From CAZGVV01 sp964529155 (GTDB lineage Bacteria > Pseudomonadota > Alphaproteobacteria > Rickettsiales > SXRF01), in assembly GCA_964529155.1 (NCBI GenBank), contig CAZGVV010000003.1, forward strand, positions 1-51,014: DNA of 51,014 nt, written 5' to 3'. This document shows, piece after piece, positions 26,130-34,900 of this stretch (its first letter is position 1; each line of letters begins with the position of its first letter). The position numbers and the translations under genes are program-made. The notes under the pieces are model-generated. The model saw only the letters and a program-made list of their open reading frames with translations, had not been told where the DNA came from and made no database searches.

Positions 26130-27284
26130 CTATTGCATTTTAACCACATCACTCCACGTAATAACCACCGCAAATGTTTGGCTAAGTCTGCTATAAAGTG
26201 CTTCCTGTGATTCGGGCCTGGTACAAACAAGTAAAACACTGTCCTTAGGTAGCTCGCTAACATAATAAAGCGGTAATGTACGGTAGCAGTGCTGCGTGCC
26301 ATTGGCATCGCCGTCAATGGCATAGGCTCTTACTTTAGCCCAGGTGCTGGGTGCAAAAAAAGAAACCAGGTCACTAATTTCTCCCGCGCCAAAGCATATA
26401 ACGTCATCGTAATCCGCAAGCCGTTGTTGCAAGGCGTCATCTAAATTTCGCCATTGATCCAGGTAATCAACTCGTTTTTCAATCAATATCTGCGGGCAGG
26501 CATATGGCTCAGGCGCATGTGTAACTGCCGTGGGCGCACCGGTTAGGACCTGTAATTCACCCATGGTATGCTGACCAGATTCTCCATGCAGCGGCTCTAT
26601 TCCAGCTTTTAAAAAAATGGCCTCTAAATTACTTCTCCGAACACTATATACATGATCGATAAACAGGAATTCTATACTAATTACATCACTGTTGGGGCAA
26701 ATCGTTAAGACGCGCCCCTGTGGCGTTGCCAAATGCTTTTGTGCCGCAATAAAAGCCACGGGGTCTGGCGTATGTTCAATCACATTGACACTAAACACGA
26801 CATCATAACTGCCCGGCATCAGCGTGTGTTGACTATCAAGCGTTCCTGCCGTGACCTTTACCCCGGATGCAGCTGCCGCTTCCGTGGCAGAAAGTGAGGG
26901 TTCAATGCCTTCAAACCGATGCTCTGGGTAACGCGATTGTAAAATCTCCAATATCCATCCGGCGCCGCAGCCAACTTCCAACACGTTTAATTGCCGAGGA
27001 GTATCAGGAAAAAACTGCGCAATCCAATCCGCATATGCATGTGCGCGCGCATGATCGAATTGTTTGATATTCGGCCGTTCATATAAATCGTAATTCTGCT
27101 GGTAATTCAAATGCGAAAAAATATTCGCATGCGACTGCAATTTCTGCATCAACCCACACGTAGTGCATTGCGCCGTATGCGCCGCCAAAGGAATAATGCG
27201 CCCATCACTGGTAATTGCCCGCTCTCCTAGCGATGCAAATTCTTGTAACGAAGCAGCCCCACACAAATAACAAGTTTTTTGCAT
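26130..27284 (-). CDS. class I SAM methyltransferase with N-terminal zinc-binding domain (C-methyltransferase type)
   Basis: A 384-residue protein. Residues 5-45 contain two Cys pairs (CYLCGAAS and CTTCGL) of the zinc-binding domain that precedes the catalytic part of sugar C-methyltransferases. The SAM-binding motif is VLEVGCGAGWILEIL near residue 100, followed by FEGIEPS and VNVIEHTPDP. The C-terminal third matches the extra domain of the same family (VICFGAGEISDLVSFF). Enzymes of this architecture include C-3-methyltransferases of deoxysugars. It fits with the DegT aminotransferase 9 kb upstream but is not in the same operon. Confidence 0.85.
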   Translation of the reverse strand: MQKTCYLCGAASLQEFASLGERAITSDGRIIPLAAHTAQCTTCGLMQKLQSHANIFSHLNYQQNYDLYERPNIKQFDHARAHAYADWIAQFFPDTPRQLNVLEVGCGAGWILEILQSRYPEHRFEGIEPSLSATEAAAASGVKVTAGTLDSQHTLMPGSYDVVFSVNVIEHTPDPVAFIAAQKHLATPQGRVLTICPNSDVISIEFLFIDHVYSVRRSNLEAIFLKAGIEPLHGESGQHTMGELQVLTGAPTAVTHAPEPYACPQILIEKRVDYLDQWRNLDDALQQRLADYDDVICFGAGEISDLVSFFAPSTWAKVRAYAIDGDANGTQHCYRTLPLYYVSELPKDSVLLVCTRPESQEALYSRLSQTFAVVITWSDVVKMQ

Positions 27285-27500
27285 GTGAAACGCTAGGATT
27301 GTTGAGGGCGGAAGTCAAGGTGGAGGAGAATGCCGCCTCGGTCCTCTCCCATTGCTAAGAACGAAGGATTGGGTTGGGATTTATTAAGTTTGTAGCCGTA
27401 AGGGATTTACTTAAAGTCAATAAAGGGGGGATTTTAATTTGTAGTTATTTTTGATGCCATAGATTATAAATTTACCAAATAACCAAAGCGCATTTGCTTT

Positions 27501-28070
27501 ATGAAGCAGAATTATTCGATTAAAGAGCTAACGGCTGAGGAATTTAGGCCATTGCTTGCAGCGCATAAGCAATCCGTATTCAAAGATACACATAGTTACG
27601 AATTTCAGGGTATTCTCAGTAAAGCTGAACTTGAACATATGAAAGAATTGGCGAAGGCAACAGGCGCGCCATACAAGTTATTTCTCGGCGTCTTTGATAA
27701 GGAAGGTCAGTTTGTTGGGTGGAGCTGGGGTTTGCAGGAGAATGCGACAACATTTTATATGGTAAATTCTGCTATACTACCAGCCCATAGACGTAAAGGG
27801 CTATACAGCTTACTGCTTAATCGCTGTATTGAACTGCTTTCTGCAAAGGGTTTCCAGCTTATTTACTCACGGCACTGCGCTACCAACAACTCTATTATTA
27901 TTCCTAAATTGAAAGTGGGCTTCATTATTTCCAAAATGGAAATCGATGATACTTTTGGCATTTTAATACACCTTCATTTCTATACGAATAAAGGTCGCCG
28001 GAAAATAATGGATTACCGTGCAGGCCAGTTGAAACCCGATGAAGAAATAAGAAAGGCGTTCAAAATATAA
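27501..28070 (+). CDS. GNAT-family N-acetyltransferase
   Basis: A 189-residue protein. The acetyl-CoA-binding motif A is AILPAHRRKGLYSLLLNRC near residues 92-110, preceded by the FVGWSWGL strand and followed by the ATNNSIIIPKLKVGF segment typical of motif B. The substrate is unknown. It lies alone at the edge of an AT-richer accessory stretch (27.5-30.7 kb). The gap of 217 bases before it contains no other recognisable feature. Confidence 0.8.
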   Translation: MKQNYSIKELTAEEFRPLLAAHKQSVFKDTHSYEFQGILSKAELEHMKELAKATGAPYKLFLGVFDKEGQFVGWSWGLQENATTFYMVNSAILPAHRRKGLYSLLLNRCIELLSAKGFQLIYSRHCATNNSIIIPKLKVGFIISKMEIDDTFGILIHLHFYTNKGRRKIMDYRAGQLKPDEEIRKAFKI

Positions 28071-28207
28071 GTGGTACGGCATTATGAAAATGTCAGATCA
28101 AGTCTTGGCTAGTGCAATTGATGTACTTTCACTATGAGCAGGATAAACGCGAAAAAGAGAAATATCTTCTTGATTCTTTGAGATTTAATATTTGAGGCAG
28201 GATTATC

Positions 28208-28563
28208 TTACGATTTTTTCTTCGCCTTATTGGCTGCAATTTGCTTTTGCAAAGCGAATTGGAATTCTCGACGCTGCTTTGTGATTTCGTAGAGTACAAT
28301 GCCTGATGAAGTTCCTAGGTTCAGACTCTCAATAATTCCATACATGGGAATGTTGATGCAAAGCTCGCTTCTTTCGACTGCGGTTTTGCTAATTCCGGTT
28401 GCTTCGCTGCCAAACCAGACCGCGAGTTTCTTATACGTGGTATAATGGTGCCGATGTTTCTTTCGTCATCAGGGTTTTCGATGACCGCGATCAGATTTTT
28501 GCAGCGAAAATCTTTGATTTTATCAGCGCGCGCACGAAGGCTTGTTTTTTTCTTTTCTTCCAT
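28208..28563 (-). pseudogene. TrmH/SpoU-family RNA 2'-O-methyltransferase pseudogene with internal deletion and frameshift
   Basis: The first 43 codons read MEEKKKTSLRARADKIK and then NPDDERNIGTII, which is SpoU motif 1. At about 28438-28441 the match jumps frame and resumes as TYKKLAVWFGSEATGIS (motif 2), then IPMYGIIESLNLGTSS (motif 3) and a Lys-rich tail ending at the TAA at 28208-28210. Intact relatives carry roughly 55-70 residues between motifs 1 and 2, including the start of the SAM-binding knot, so a block of DNA is missing and the remaining parts are out of frame. The 80-codon open frame at this locus is therefore the N-terminal fragment followed by out-of-frame sequence, not a real protein. 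Confidence 0.85.
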
Positions 28564-28653
28564 AATTGATCTCCAGTTTCATGCAATATATCTAATTGCA
28601 AGATTTGAATAAGTAACTAATTGGATATAAAGATAAAAATTGTTAGAAAAAGT

Positions 28654-28681
28654 GGTGGTCGGCAGCGGACTAACCTCGAAC
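28654..28681 (+). repeat. left copy of imperfect 28-bp direct repeat flanking a two-gene cassette
   Basis: Begins GGTGGTCGGCAG and ends TCGAAC. It matches 29831-29858 at 23 of 28 positions. The TCGAAC end resembles the complement of a tRNA T-loop, and the GGTGG start resembles the complement of a tRNA acceptor end with CCA, so it may be a decayed integration site. Confidence 0.5.
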
Positions 28682-28783
28682 TCTTTGCAAAGACTTGTAG
28701 AAGCGATGTACGCCTTGAACAAGGCTTTTGATGCCACATACTCTTGTTAAGAATCAGAATGGAATGTGGCGCGAGTTGGCGCG

Positions 28784-29029
28784 TTAGTTATGATTGTATT
28801 TTGACTTTAGTGTATCAATTTCCGCCTGAGATAAATTACCCCAGCCACACTCTAAGATAGTCCCACAATCAGCAATGTTGCCATTTTTCGAGCGGCTCAT
28901 TGCCTTAAATTCTGTATAGCTGTGTGGGTGTAATTGAACCACAAACCAAGCATCTCTGTTGGATTCTTTTGCAGTTAGAACGCGCACTTCACCGCCATCA
29001 GAAACGATTTGTTTGGTGGCAAAAGACAT
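28784..29029 (-). CDS. hypothetical protein, 81 residues (second gene of a coupled pair)
   Basis: The family is not recognised. The protein is soluble in appearance, with a mixed strand/helix pattern, a central WFVVQLHPHSYTEFK and a C-terminal LSQAEIDTLKSKY helix. Its ATG shares one base with the stop of the upstream gene (TAATG, 29027-29031), which indicates translational coupling. The pair lies between two imperfect direct repeats in a decayed accessory stretch. A toxin-antitoxin or phage-cargo role is possible but nothing in the sequence demonstrates it. Confidence 0.6.
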   Translation of the reverse strand: MSFATKQIVSDGGEVRVLTAKESNRDAWFVVQLHPHSYTEFKAMSRSKNGNIADCGTILECGWGNLSQAEIDTLKSKYNHN

Positions 29030-29469
29030 TATTTCAATTCCTGCCTAAGTTTAGGAGCGGTGTGGTCAATAATACCCGCATTATCCTTGCCTGTTGGATG
29101 TCCTGCGCTTTGCAAGGCATGTTCAATATTACCATCTATTTTTGCGAAGTTGTCCAATAAATCTCGAACCGCCTTGTCCTTATCAGTTTTAGCGTTGTAG
29201 TGATTCACAACAAACTCAAAAACACTGTCAATGTCAGAGCCCTGTCCTAGCCTATAGAAAGTATAATTTTGAACGGCGTCTGCTAATGTTTCATCGCGCA
29301 TGTGTAAAGAGGATACCAAGCCCATATCTGCCAGTTTTCCTGGGTCACCAACCTTGGCTAAAAGCGCAATATTACCTGTCTTTGAATACATACCATCCGC
29401 AATTGATGGCTTTATAGCTGCATCAAATTTTTCTGCTACATCAGCGGGTAAGTCATCACGAAAAGCCAT
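29029..29469 (-). CDS. hypothetical protein, 146 residues (first gene of a coupled pair)
   Basis: The family is not recognised. It begins MAFRDDLPADVAEKFD and is mainly helical and acidic, with no membrane segment or signal peptide. Segments such as FYRLGQGSDIDSVFEFVV and KAVRDLLDNFAKID suggest a helical bundle. The stop TAA overlaps the start of the next gene by one base. The upstream region on this strand (29470-29530) is very AT-rich and could carry the promoter. Confidence 0.6.
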   Translation of the reverse strand: MAFRDDLPADVAEKFDAAIKPSIADGMYSKTGNIALLAKVGDPGKLADMGLVSSLHMRDETLADAVQNYTFYRLGQGSDIDSVFEFVVNHYNAKTDKDKAVRDLLDNFAKIDGNIEHALQSAGHPTGKDNAGIIDHTAPKLRQELK

Positions 29470-29932
29470 AATTCTTCCTCCAAATTTTAATAAACACGAT
29501 TATCATTATAAATCATAAGCATATATTATCATAGTAAAGATTTTATGACAATCCACATCCATCTGTAAATAAAAGAGAAAAAGCCATACCAAACACCACT
29601 AATAGAGTGAAGCTGCTCTATATTCTGCAATCGCTATCTCAGAGAGAAATAACCAGAGAGGACTCGAAATGACATAGAACTCCCCACAAGCATTGCATTT
29701 GCTGGTGTTCTGGAAAATTTAGTCCTCTTTGGTGTCGAGCGCGCAATAACGCCAATCACAAACGTAGAACTCCGCACAAATCTTGGTCAGAACCAAGCAC
29801 AAAGGAGTCGAACACGGATTGGGAAGTTTTGGTGGTCCGTAGTGGAATAACATCGAACCGCTTGAATCAATTTGACCAAAGGTTGCAAGATATGGGCAAG
29901 TTACTTTTAAGTGTTGCTTAAGTGTAATCCTG
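29470..29932. other. 463-bp intergenic stretch with degenerate repeated words
   Basis: No convincing gene. The word TAGAACTCC followed by CACAA occurs near 29674 and 29765. GGACTCGAA near 29659 and GGAGTCGAAC near 29803 resemble the complement of tRNA T-arms, as does GGAGTCGAACC near 30649 and the real tRNA at 30819. The right copy of the 28-bp repeat is at 29831-29858. This looks like the remains of repeated integration or recombination events near the tRNA. Confidence 0.45.
29831..29858 (+). repeat. right copy of imperfect 28-bp direct repeat
   Basis: Begins GGTGGTCCGTAG and ends TCGAAC; 23 of 28 positions equal the copy at 28654-28681. The two copies are 1177 bases apart and enclose the two coupled hypothetical genes. 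Confidence 0.5.
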
Positions 29933-30613
29933 TTAGTTAGGAATAGGCGGAGTTGGCGGTGGTGGAGGCGCACTAACACATACTTTCTCTATAGATGTAG
30001 CCTCGCCGGTAAATACATCGATTTTAGTAATATAGCTTTCACAACAATGCTCCGTCATGCACTGCATTCCGTACGCCGCTGGCCCTAAAGCAATGTTCCA
30101 AACATAAGTTTTATTTTCAGGATAGGATGCAATCCTTGCATCCTGTAGCACCATTGTTTGTTGGTTTAATGCCTGCAATTTCTTTTTAGCAATACTGATG
30201 GCCTGTTCTTGGTTCACAGTAATAGTTGTGACCTGCCCATCTTTTATAATTGCAATGATATCAGATGTTCTTACCTGTTTATCCTGGTCAATATCCAAGC
30301 TGATCGTTCTTTTCTCTTTTTGCATTTTATCCAATGGCGGAGCTTGGTATAATAATGTATATCTCGCAGAGCCTTCTTTAAAGCGATATCCAACAGAATG
30401 CTCACTTAACTTAAATTTGTTTTTAAAATAAGACTCTCCTACAATTGCCACAATGTAATCATTTCCGGCCTTAATGATTTCAGGTGGAATATCTTTAAAA
30501 GCAATATTCGGAGCTATTGAGGTGGCTTGTGCGCCATTTGGAATTATTCCACACCAGAGTACAGCTGTCCAAACAAGGATATGAAATATTTTGACTACAG
30601 GTATTTTTTTCAT
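29933..30613 (-). CDS. exported protein with PepSY-like C-terminal half
   Basis: A 226-residue protein with a signal peptide: basic start, hydrophobic stretch (residues 9-23) and likely cleavage after GAQA near residue 30. The C-terminal half has a PepSY-like pattern, with VNQEQAISIAKKKL followed by a strand and YITKIDVFTGEATSIEKV. PepSY domains occur on secreted inhibitors and membrane proteins and often bind peptidases. A CMTEHCC cluster near residue 191 could form disulfides. It ends with a proline-rich tail (APPPPPTPPIP). It stands alone, and its target is unknown. Confidence 0.65.
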   Translation of the reverse strand: MKKIPVVKIFHILVWTAVLWCGIIPNGAQATSIAPNIAFKDIPPEIIKAGNDYIVAIVGESYFKNKFKLSEHSVGYRFKEGSARYTLLYQAPPLDKMQKEKRTISLDIDQDKQVRTSDIIAIIKDGQVTTITVNQEQAISIAKKKLQALNQQTMVLQDARIASYPENKTYVWNIALGPAAYGMQCMTEHCCESYITKIDVFTGEATSIEKVCVSAPPPPPTPPIPN

Positions 30614-30767
30614 TTTTTAGCTCCCTCATTTAACCAAACAGGAGTCGAACCGGAAAAGCAATAATTTTCTGAGGCATAGAAAATAATAGGGTTAGATACG
30701 CAGAAATATTGAAATTTCTAGAACCACTGCACCAGTCCGTCTTCGCCAAGAGGCTTCGCCGGACACT

Positions 30768-30806
30768 CGCTTTTGCAAGTCCGCGCCGAAGGCGCGGGCA
30801 AAAGCG
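30768..30806 (-). terminator. strong hairpin immediately 3' of tRNA-Ala
   Basis: CGCTTTTGC (30768-30776) pairs with GCAAAAGCG (30798-30806), and inside it CCGCGCC pairs with GGCGCGG around a 3-base GAA loop. It begins one base after the encoded CCA of the tRNA on the minus strand. No T-run follows, so it may be a processing or stabilising structure, or a palindromic repeat, rather than a classical terminator. Confidence 0.5.
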
Positions 30807-30807
30807 G

Positions 30808-30883
30808 TGGTGGAGCCAAGGGGAGTCGAACCCCTGGCCTCCGCATTGCGAACGCGGCGCTCTACCAGCTGAGCTATGGCCCC
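30808..30883 (-). tRNA. tRNA-Ala (anticodon CGC)
   Basis: Read on the minus strand, the gene starts GGGGCCATAGCTCAG and folds into a normal cloverleaf. The acceptor stem GGGGCCA pairs with TGGCTCC with one G-U pair. The anticodon loop is TTCGCAA, giving CGC, which reads the alanine codon GCG. The T-arm contains GGTTCGACT. The discriminator is A, and CCA is encoded at 30808-30810. The 3' end points toward the decayed accessory region at lower coordinates, so this could be an integration site. Confidence 0.95.
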
Positions 30884-30974
30884 AAATCAGTGGGTTTGGG
30901 GTAGCCAGCTAGTCGGGGAATGTCAATGTTTTTCTGAGGAATCAGCAGGCGGAAGGTGAGTGAATAGACAGGTT

Positions 30975-31832
30975 TTACGCGGCCAATTTACGTTCGGTAT
31001 CAGCAGCCAGATCCACCATGCGCGACCAATTAGTTGCCGAGAGCAGGGCAAAGTAAACGAATGGCAGCCAACCTTCTTTACGGAATTCCAGGAATTGTTC
31101 CTGCGGCAGTTCGTTCCATTTGTTTTCATCAATCAACTGGAAGCCGCCCAGCTGGATTTCACGGCCGTTATACAGCTTCACGTTGGATTGCATCGGCATC
31201 AGCAAATTGGCTTTGCGTAGCGCCTCGCAGAAGCGTGTAGAGAGCTGGTGGTGGCCATGGAACGCCGTGCAGAATTCCAGCGCGTTACGGGTAAGCTCAG
31301 AGGGTTGCTCGCCATCATAAAAAGGAACCGCACCTTCCTGGCGGCCATCTTCGCTGTATTGCGTGGCACCTTCGTCTACGCACAACAGAAATTGCTGGCG
31401 TTCGGGAAGGTCCATAAAAATAAACGGATATTTGCGGACATAAGCCGGAGTATACACGCCGTCTTTCCAGCGGCCATCACTGCCGACGAAATAATTTTTC
31501 TGCTCTAAGCCAACGATTGCCAGCGGTACAGAATTTTCACCTTCGGTAAAAATGATGGGATAGCTTTTGCATGCCTCCCCAAACTCTATGACGTTTAGAG
31601 GAATGGCGTTGGTATTTGCAGCAAACGAAAAATCTTGCACCGGTAAAATTGCGGCACGCTGGTGGCGTTTGGCGTCCAGCGGGACAGGCGAATGGAAAAA
31701 AAGCGGCATATTAGCCGGAGCAGTATCACCACTGTTTTTATCAGAAGCAGCGGCAGGAGCAGCAGGCTCAGCGCCTTTACGCTTAGCAATTTCCGGGGTC
31801 GTGCGCTTATTCGGCGTTTCATCCGGACTCAT
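30975..31832 (-). CDS. SapC-family protein
   Basis: A 285-residue protein. I chose ATG 31832 because GGAAGAG lies 7 bases upstream; ATG 31850 has no such site. After a low-complexity Ala/Pro/Lys-rich stretch (about residues 1-40), the SapC pattern appears: IPLNVIEFGEACKSYPIIF near residue 75, then an AIVGLEQKNYFV segment and YVRKYPFIFMDLPER. SapC-type proteins occur widely in proteobacteria, sometimes near surface-layer or secretion genes; the function is uncertain. It lies 93 bases downstream of the TpsA gene on the same strand and may be co-transcribed with it. Confidence 0.8.
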   Translation of the reverse strand: MSPDETPNKRTTPEIAKRKGAEPAAPAAASDKNSGDTAPANMPLFFHSPVPLDAKRHQRAAILPVQDFSFAANTNAIPLNVIEFGEACKSYPIIFTEGENSVPLAIVGLEQKNYFVGSDGRWKDGVYTPAYVRKYPFIFMDLPERQQFLLCVDEGATQYSEDGRQEGAVPFYDGEQPSELTRNALEFCTAFHGHHQLSTRFCEALRKANLLMPMQSNVKLYNGREIQLGGFQLIDENKWNELPQEQFLEFRKEGWLPFVYFALLSATNWSRMVDLAADTERKLAA

Positions 31833-31925
31833 ATTTTTGCTCTTCCACATAAATTTTCAACAGTTTGAGTGATAAAAATTAGCTCACCTGCTTACTTTTT
31901 CATATAGAAATTACTTTTTCGTTAA

Positions 31926-34900
31926 TTACCGGTTGGATACGCTGCAATTTGCACTGTTATAACCCAGCTCAAAGCCGCTGCCGAGGAAATTGTTGCCGCA
32001 ATTATTACTGCCAGCCGCCGAGGCCAGAGCATTATATTGTTGTCCATTGGCCGGATTATCTCCCCCTGCTGCAGGTGTAAGGGCGCTGAGTACGTTAGGG
32101 GTGATGGGAGTGGGGCGATTAACTCCTTGTCCAAGCAAGCTTAAGTCTACACCGGCAACGTCCAGTGCTGGGCGGTTATAGGTGATTGCATTGCCGGGAA
32201 TGGTTTTTCCGGTTAAATGGTCTACGCTGGTAACCGTATTTAACGTCTGGCCTTCATAGGAAAAATTAGGAGCAGAAAGAACCGAGCGGCTTTGGCTGCT
32301 TTGCAGTGCGGCTTGTAAGCTGTCGAAATCAAAGCGCTTATAAAATACCGTGCCAACTGCGCCACCATCTTTGGAGTCAATGGTTTGCAATTCAGCCTGG
32401 GCTAATTGCGAGCGTGTAAAATCGCTGGCGAACGTGCCGTCAAAAATTTGCGCGCTGGCGTTTAATATTGCTCCGTTCATACCGCCATTTTGCAGAATAA
32501 AATAAAATGGCATGCCGGTAAACGTATTCTGGTTGCCCGCAAAGCCAAATGAGGTGCGTGGGCCTTCCAGGACCACGCCAGCATTGCCACGTATGAAGTC
32601 TGTGTCTGATACGGTTACAACGCTGCCATTGCGTGCAAAGATGCCGGTATTGTTATCCGAGAGCGTAACGCCATCGATAACAGTGCTTCCGCCGTTCGCC
32701 AGCTCAACGCCAGCCTGATTCAAGCGGATTGTGCCAGCAATCAGGTTTGTGCCGCTGCTGCTGTCAATCAACACGCCGGAGCCTGTGCCCGTGCCCGTAA
32801 CGTCATTATTGCTTAACTGTGCATTGGCGGAGTTTAGCAAGACGATGCCGTTATTATTGCCGGTCAGCGTATTGGTTTGAATTACTCCATTATCGCTTTG
32901 GCTGAGGAAGATGCCACGGTCAAAGCTAGTGATCTGGTTGTTTTCAATAATCGCTTCTGGAGTCAGTGAAACTGAAATGCCCGAACCGGTCAAATTCTCA
33001 TCTTCTGCATTGCCACTCAGTTGGTTGTCTAATAGTTGTAACGCGGAAATACTAGCTGCAGAAATACCGTTAACGGAATGCATTACTGCATTATTGCGGA
33101 TGAGCACATCACTGCTATTGGCAACGTCAATGGCGGTTTGCGTGCCATCAATTGTGTTTGCATCGGCGATGGTTGCACCGCCAATTGTCATGCCAGATGC
33201 ATTCACCGCCAAAATGCCTACACCACCACCCACAACCGTATTTCGCGCGAAAATACTGTCTATGCCTGTGTTTAATGCCAGGCCTGCCACTCCGTTATTA
33301 TGGGCGGTATTATGGATGAATTGCACATCGTCTGAATTGGTTGCGTAAATACCGTAGCGACTATTGTTGGAGGCTGTATTATTCTGCAGCTCGCTTATAT
33401 GCGAGCTTTGATCCAGCGTAATACCATCTTGGAAATGGTCTGCATCATTCCCCACTATAATTGTGCCATCGCTTAATTGTGCCCATAAGCCAGTGCCCGT
33501 ATGGCCCGTGCCATGGATGTGATTTCCAGTAAAAGCCAATCCGGATTCATTCGAAGCGAAGATACCATCGGCCACACCGATTAAGGTGTTACTATCAACC
33601 GTGCTGTTGCTGCCACCGTTGAGTTGAATGCCCAGTGCGTTGTTGTTGAACAGGTTATTGCGGATCAGTGTAAACGTATTTGCGCCCGTTGCGTCAATGC
33701 CGATCGCACCGTTATTAAAGGTATTATTGATAATAGACGCCTGATTATTGGCCCCATATGCAAGCACGCCTTTGGCCGAATTATCCAAAAACAACGTGTT
33801 GCCATCTATCATGGTCTGGGTCGTATCTGCCAACCGAATGCCATAAAGTGAGCTGGTAATCTGATTATTGGAAATTGTTGTGTTATTGACGCTGGTATTG
33901 TGCACACCAAGCATTGCTTCAATGAAATTATCCCGTACTTGCGTATTGGTGGTGCTGGTCAAGACGACACCGAAAGAGCTTTTTATGCCGCTGGAAATAA
34001 CAGATGTTCCATTTGCCTGCACATGATTGCTGGCACTGATTGCATTATTAAATACATCATTCTTATCGCCGCCAAATATCCGCACACCATATGACCCGCT
34101 GATAGCATTCGAATTCACCGAATTGCCGCTGCTATCGTTACTTATGTTTATGCCTGTTGATGCGGCGGCTCCATTCAACACAAGGCCTAAAGGAGAGGTA
34201 TTGTTGGTTGCGTTAGCTCCCATAATGGCGTTGCTATTAACAGTATTGTTGGAGCTGCGGATTAAGTTGATCCCAACATTGCTGGCAACAAGATTGGTGT
34301 TGATAGAGTTGGCATTGCTATCTTTTAGAAAAATACCGTAAAACGTGTTATGGATGAAGTTTGCGTTGGCTAATGTCCCGTCGCCAATACTGCCGCCGGT
34401 TATGCCTTGCAAGAGCAATCCTGTGCCTGAATTGCCAGGGCCGCCAACCAGCTCGCTACTGGTTATATTGAATGTAAGCAAGTCTCCAGCCGCTTCGGCT
34501 GTCGTAATGCCATTAAATGTATAGTAACTGGTCAAATGGTTCGCGGTTACCGTATGGGATGTATGGCCGAAGGTGTTATCGGATATGGCAAATAGCGGAA
34601 CACGTCCGCCATTAAGCAATGTCACATTGCTCAGCGTGCCACCGGCATTGTTGTAGATCACATCACTATGAGAAGTCACCCCTACTGGGGAGCCAATCAA
34701 TGCGCCATCTACTGTAAGATTGGTGATATTTAAATGGTCTCCGTTTTCCAAAAAGACTACGCCATTATAAGATTCTGCAGCTAAGTCGGCAATGTTGTGA
34801 GCGACAGGCACAGCGCTGCCGGGCGAGGTTGGGCGAAGTATTGTGTTGCCGCTGCCTTGTAGGGTAAAGTTATTGCGCCCAATGATGCGCACAGTTTCAT

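Noticed and set aside
28321..28563. 80-codon frame as a real small protein
   Set aside because: The second half is out-of-frame TrmH sequence; the other frame carries the conserved motifs, so the locus is a pseudogene.
29719..29979. 86-codon minus-strand frame in the repeat-rich intergenic stretch
   Set aside because: It overlaps the 28-bp repeat and the end of the PepSY-like gene, and shows no motif or ribosome binding site.
30709..30912. Plus-strand open frame of 67 codons over the tRNA
   Set aside because: It is the antisense of tRNA-Ala; its translation (GESNPWPPHCERGALPAE) is a well-known false protein produced by reading tRNA complements.
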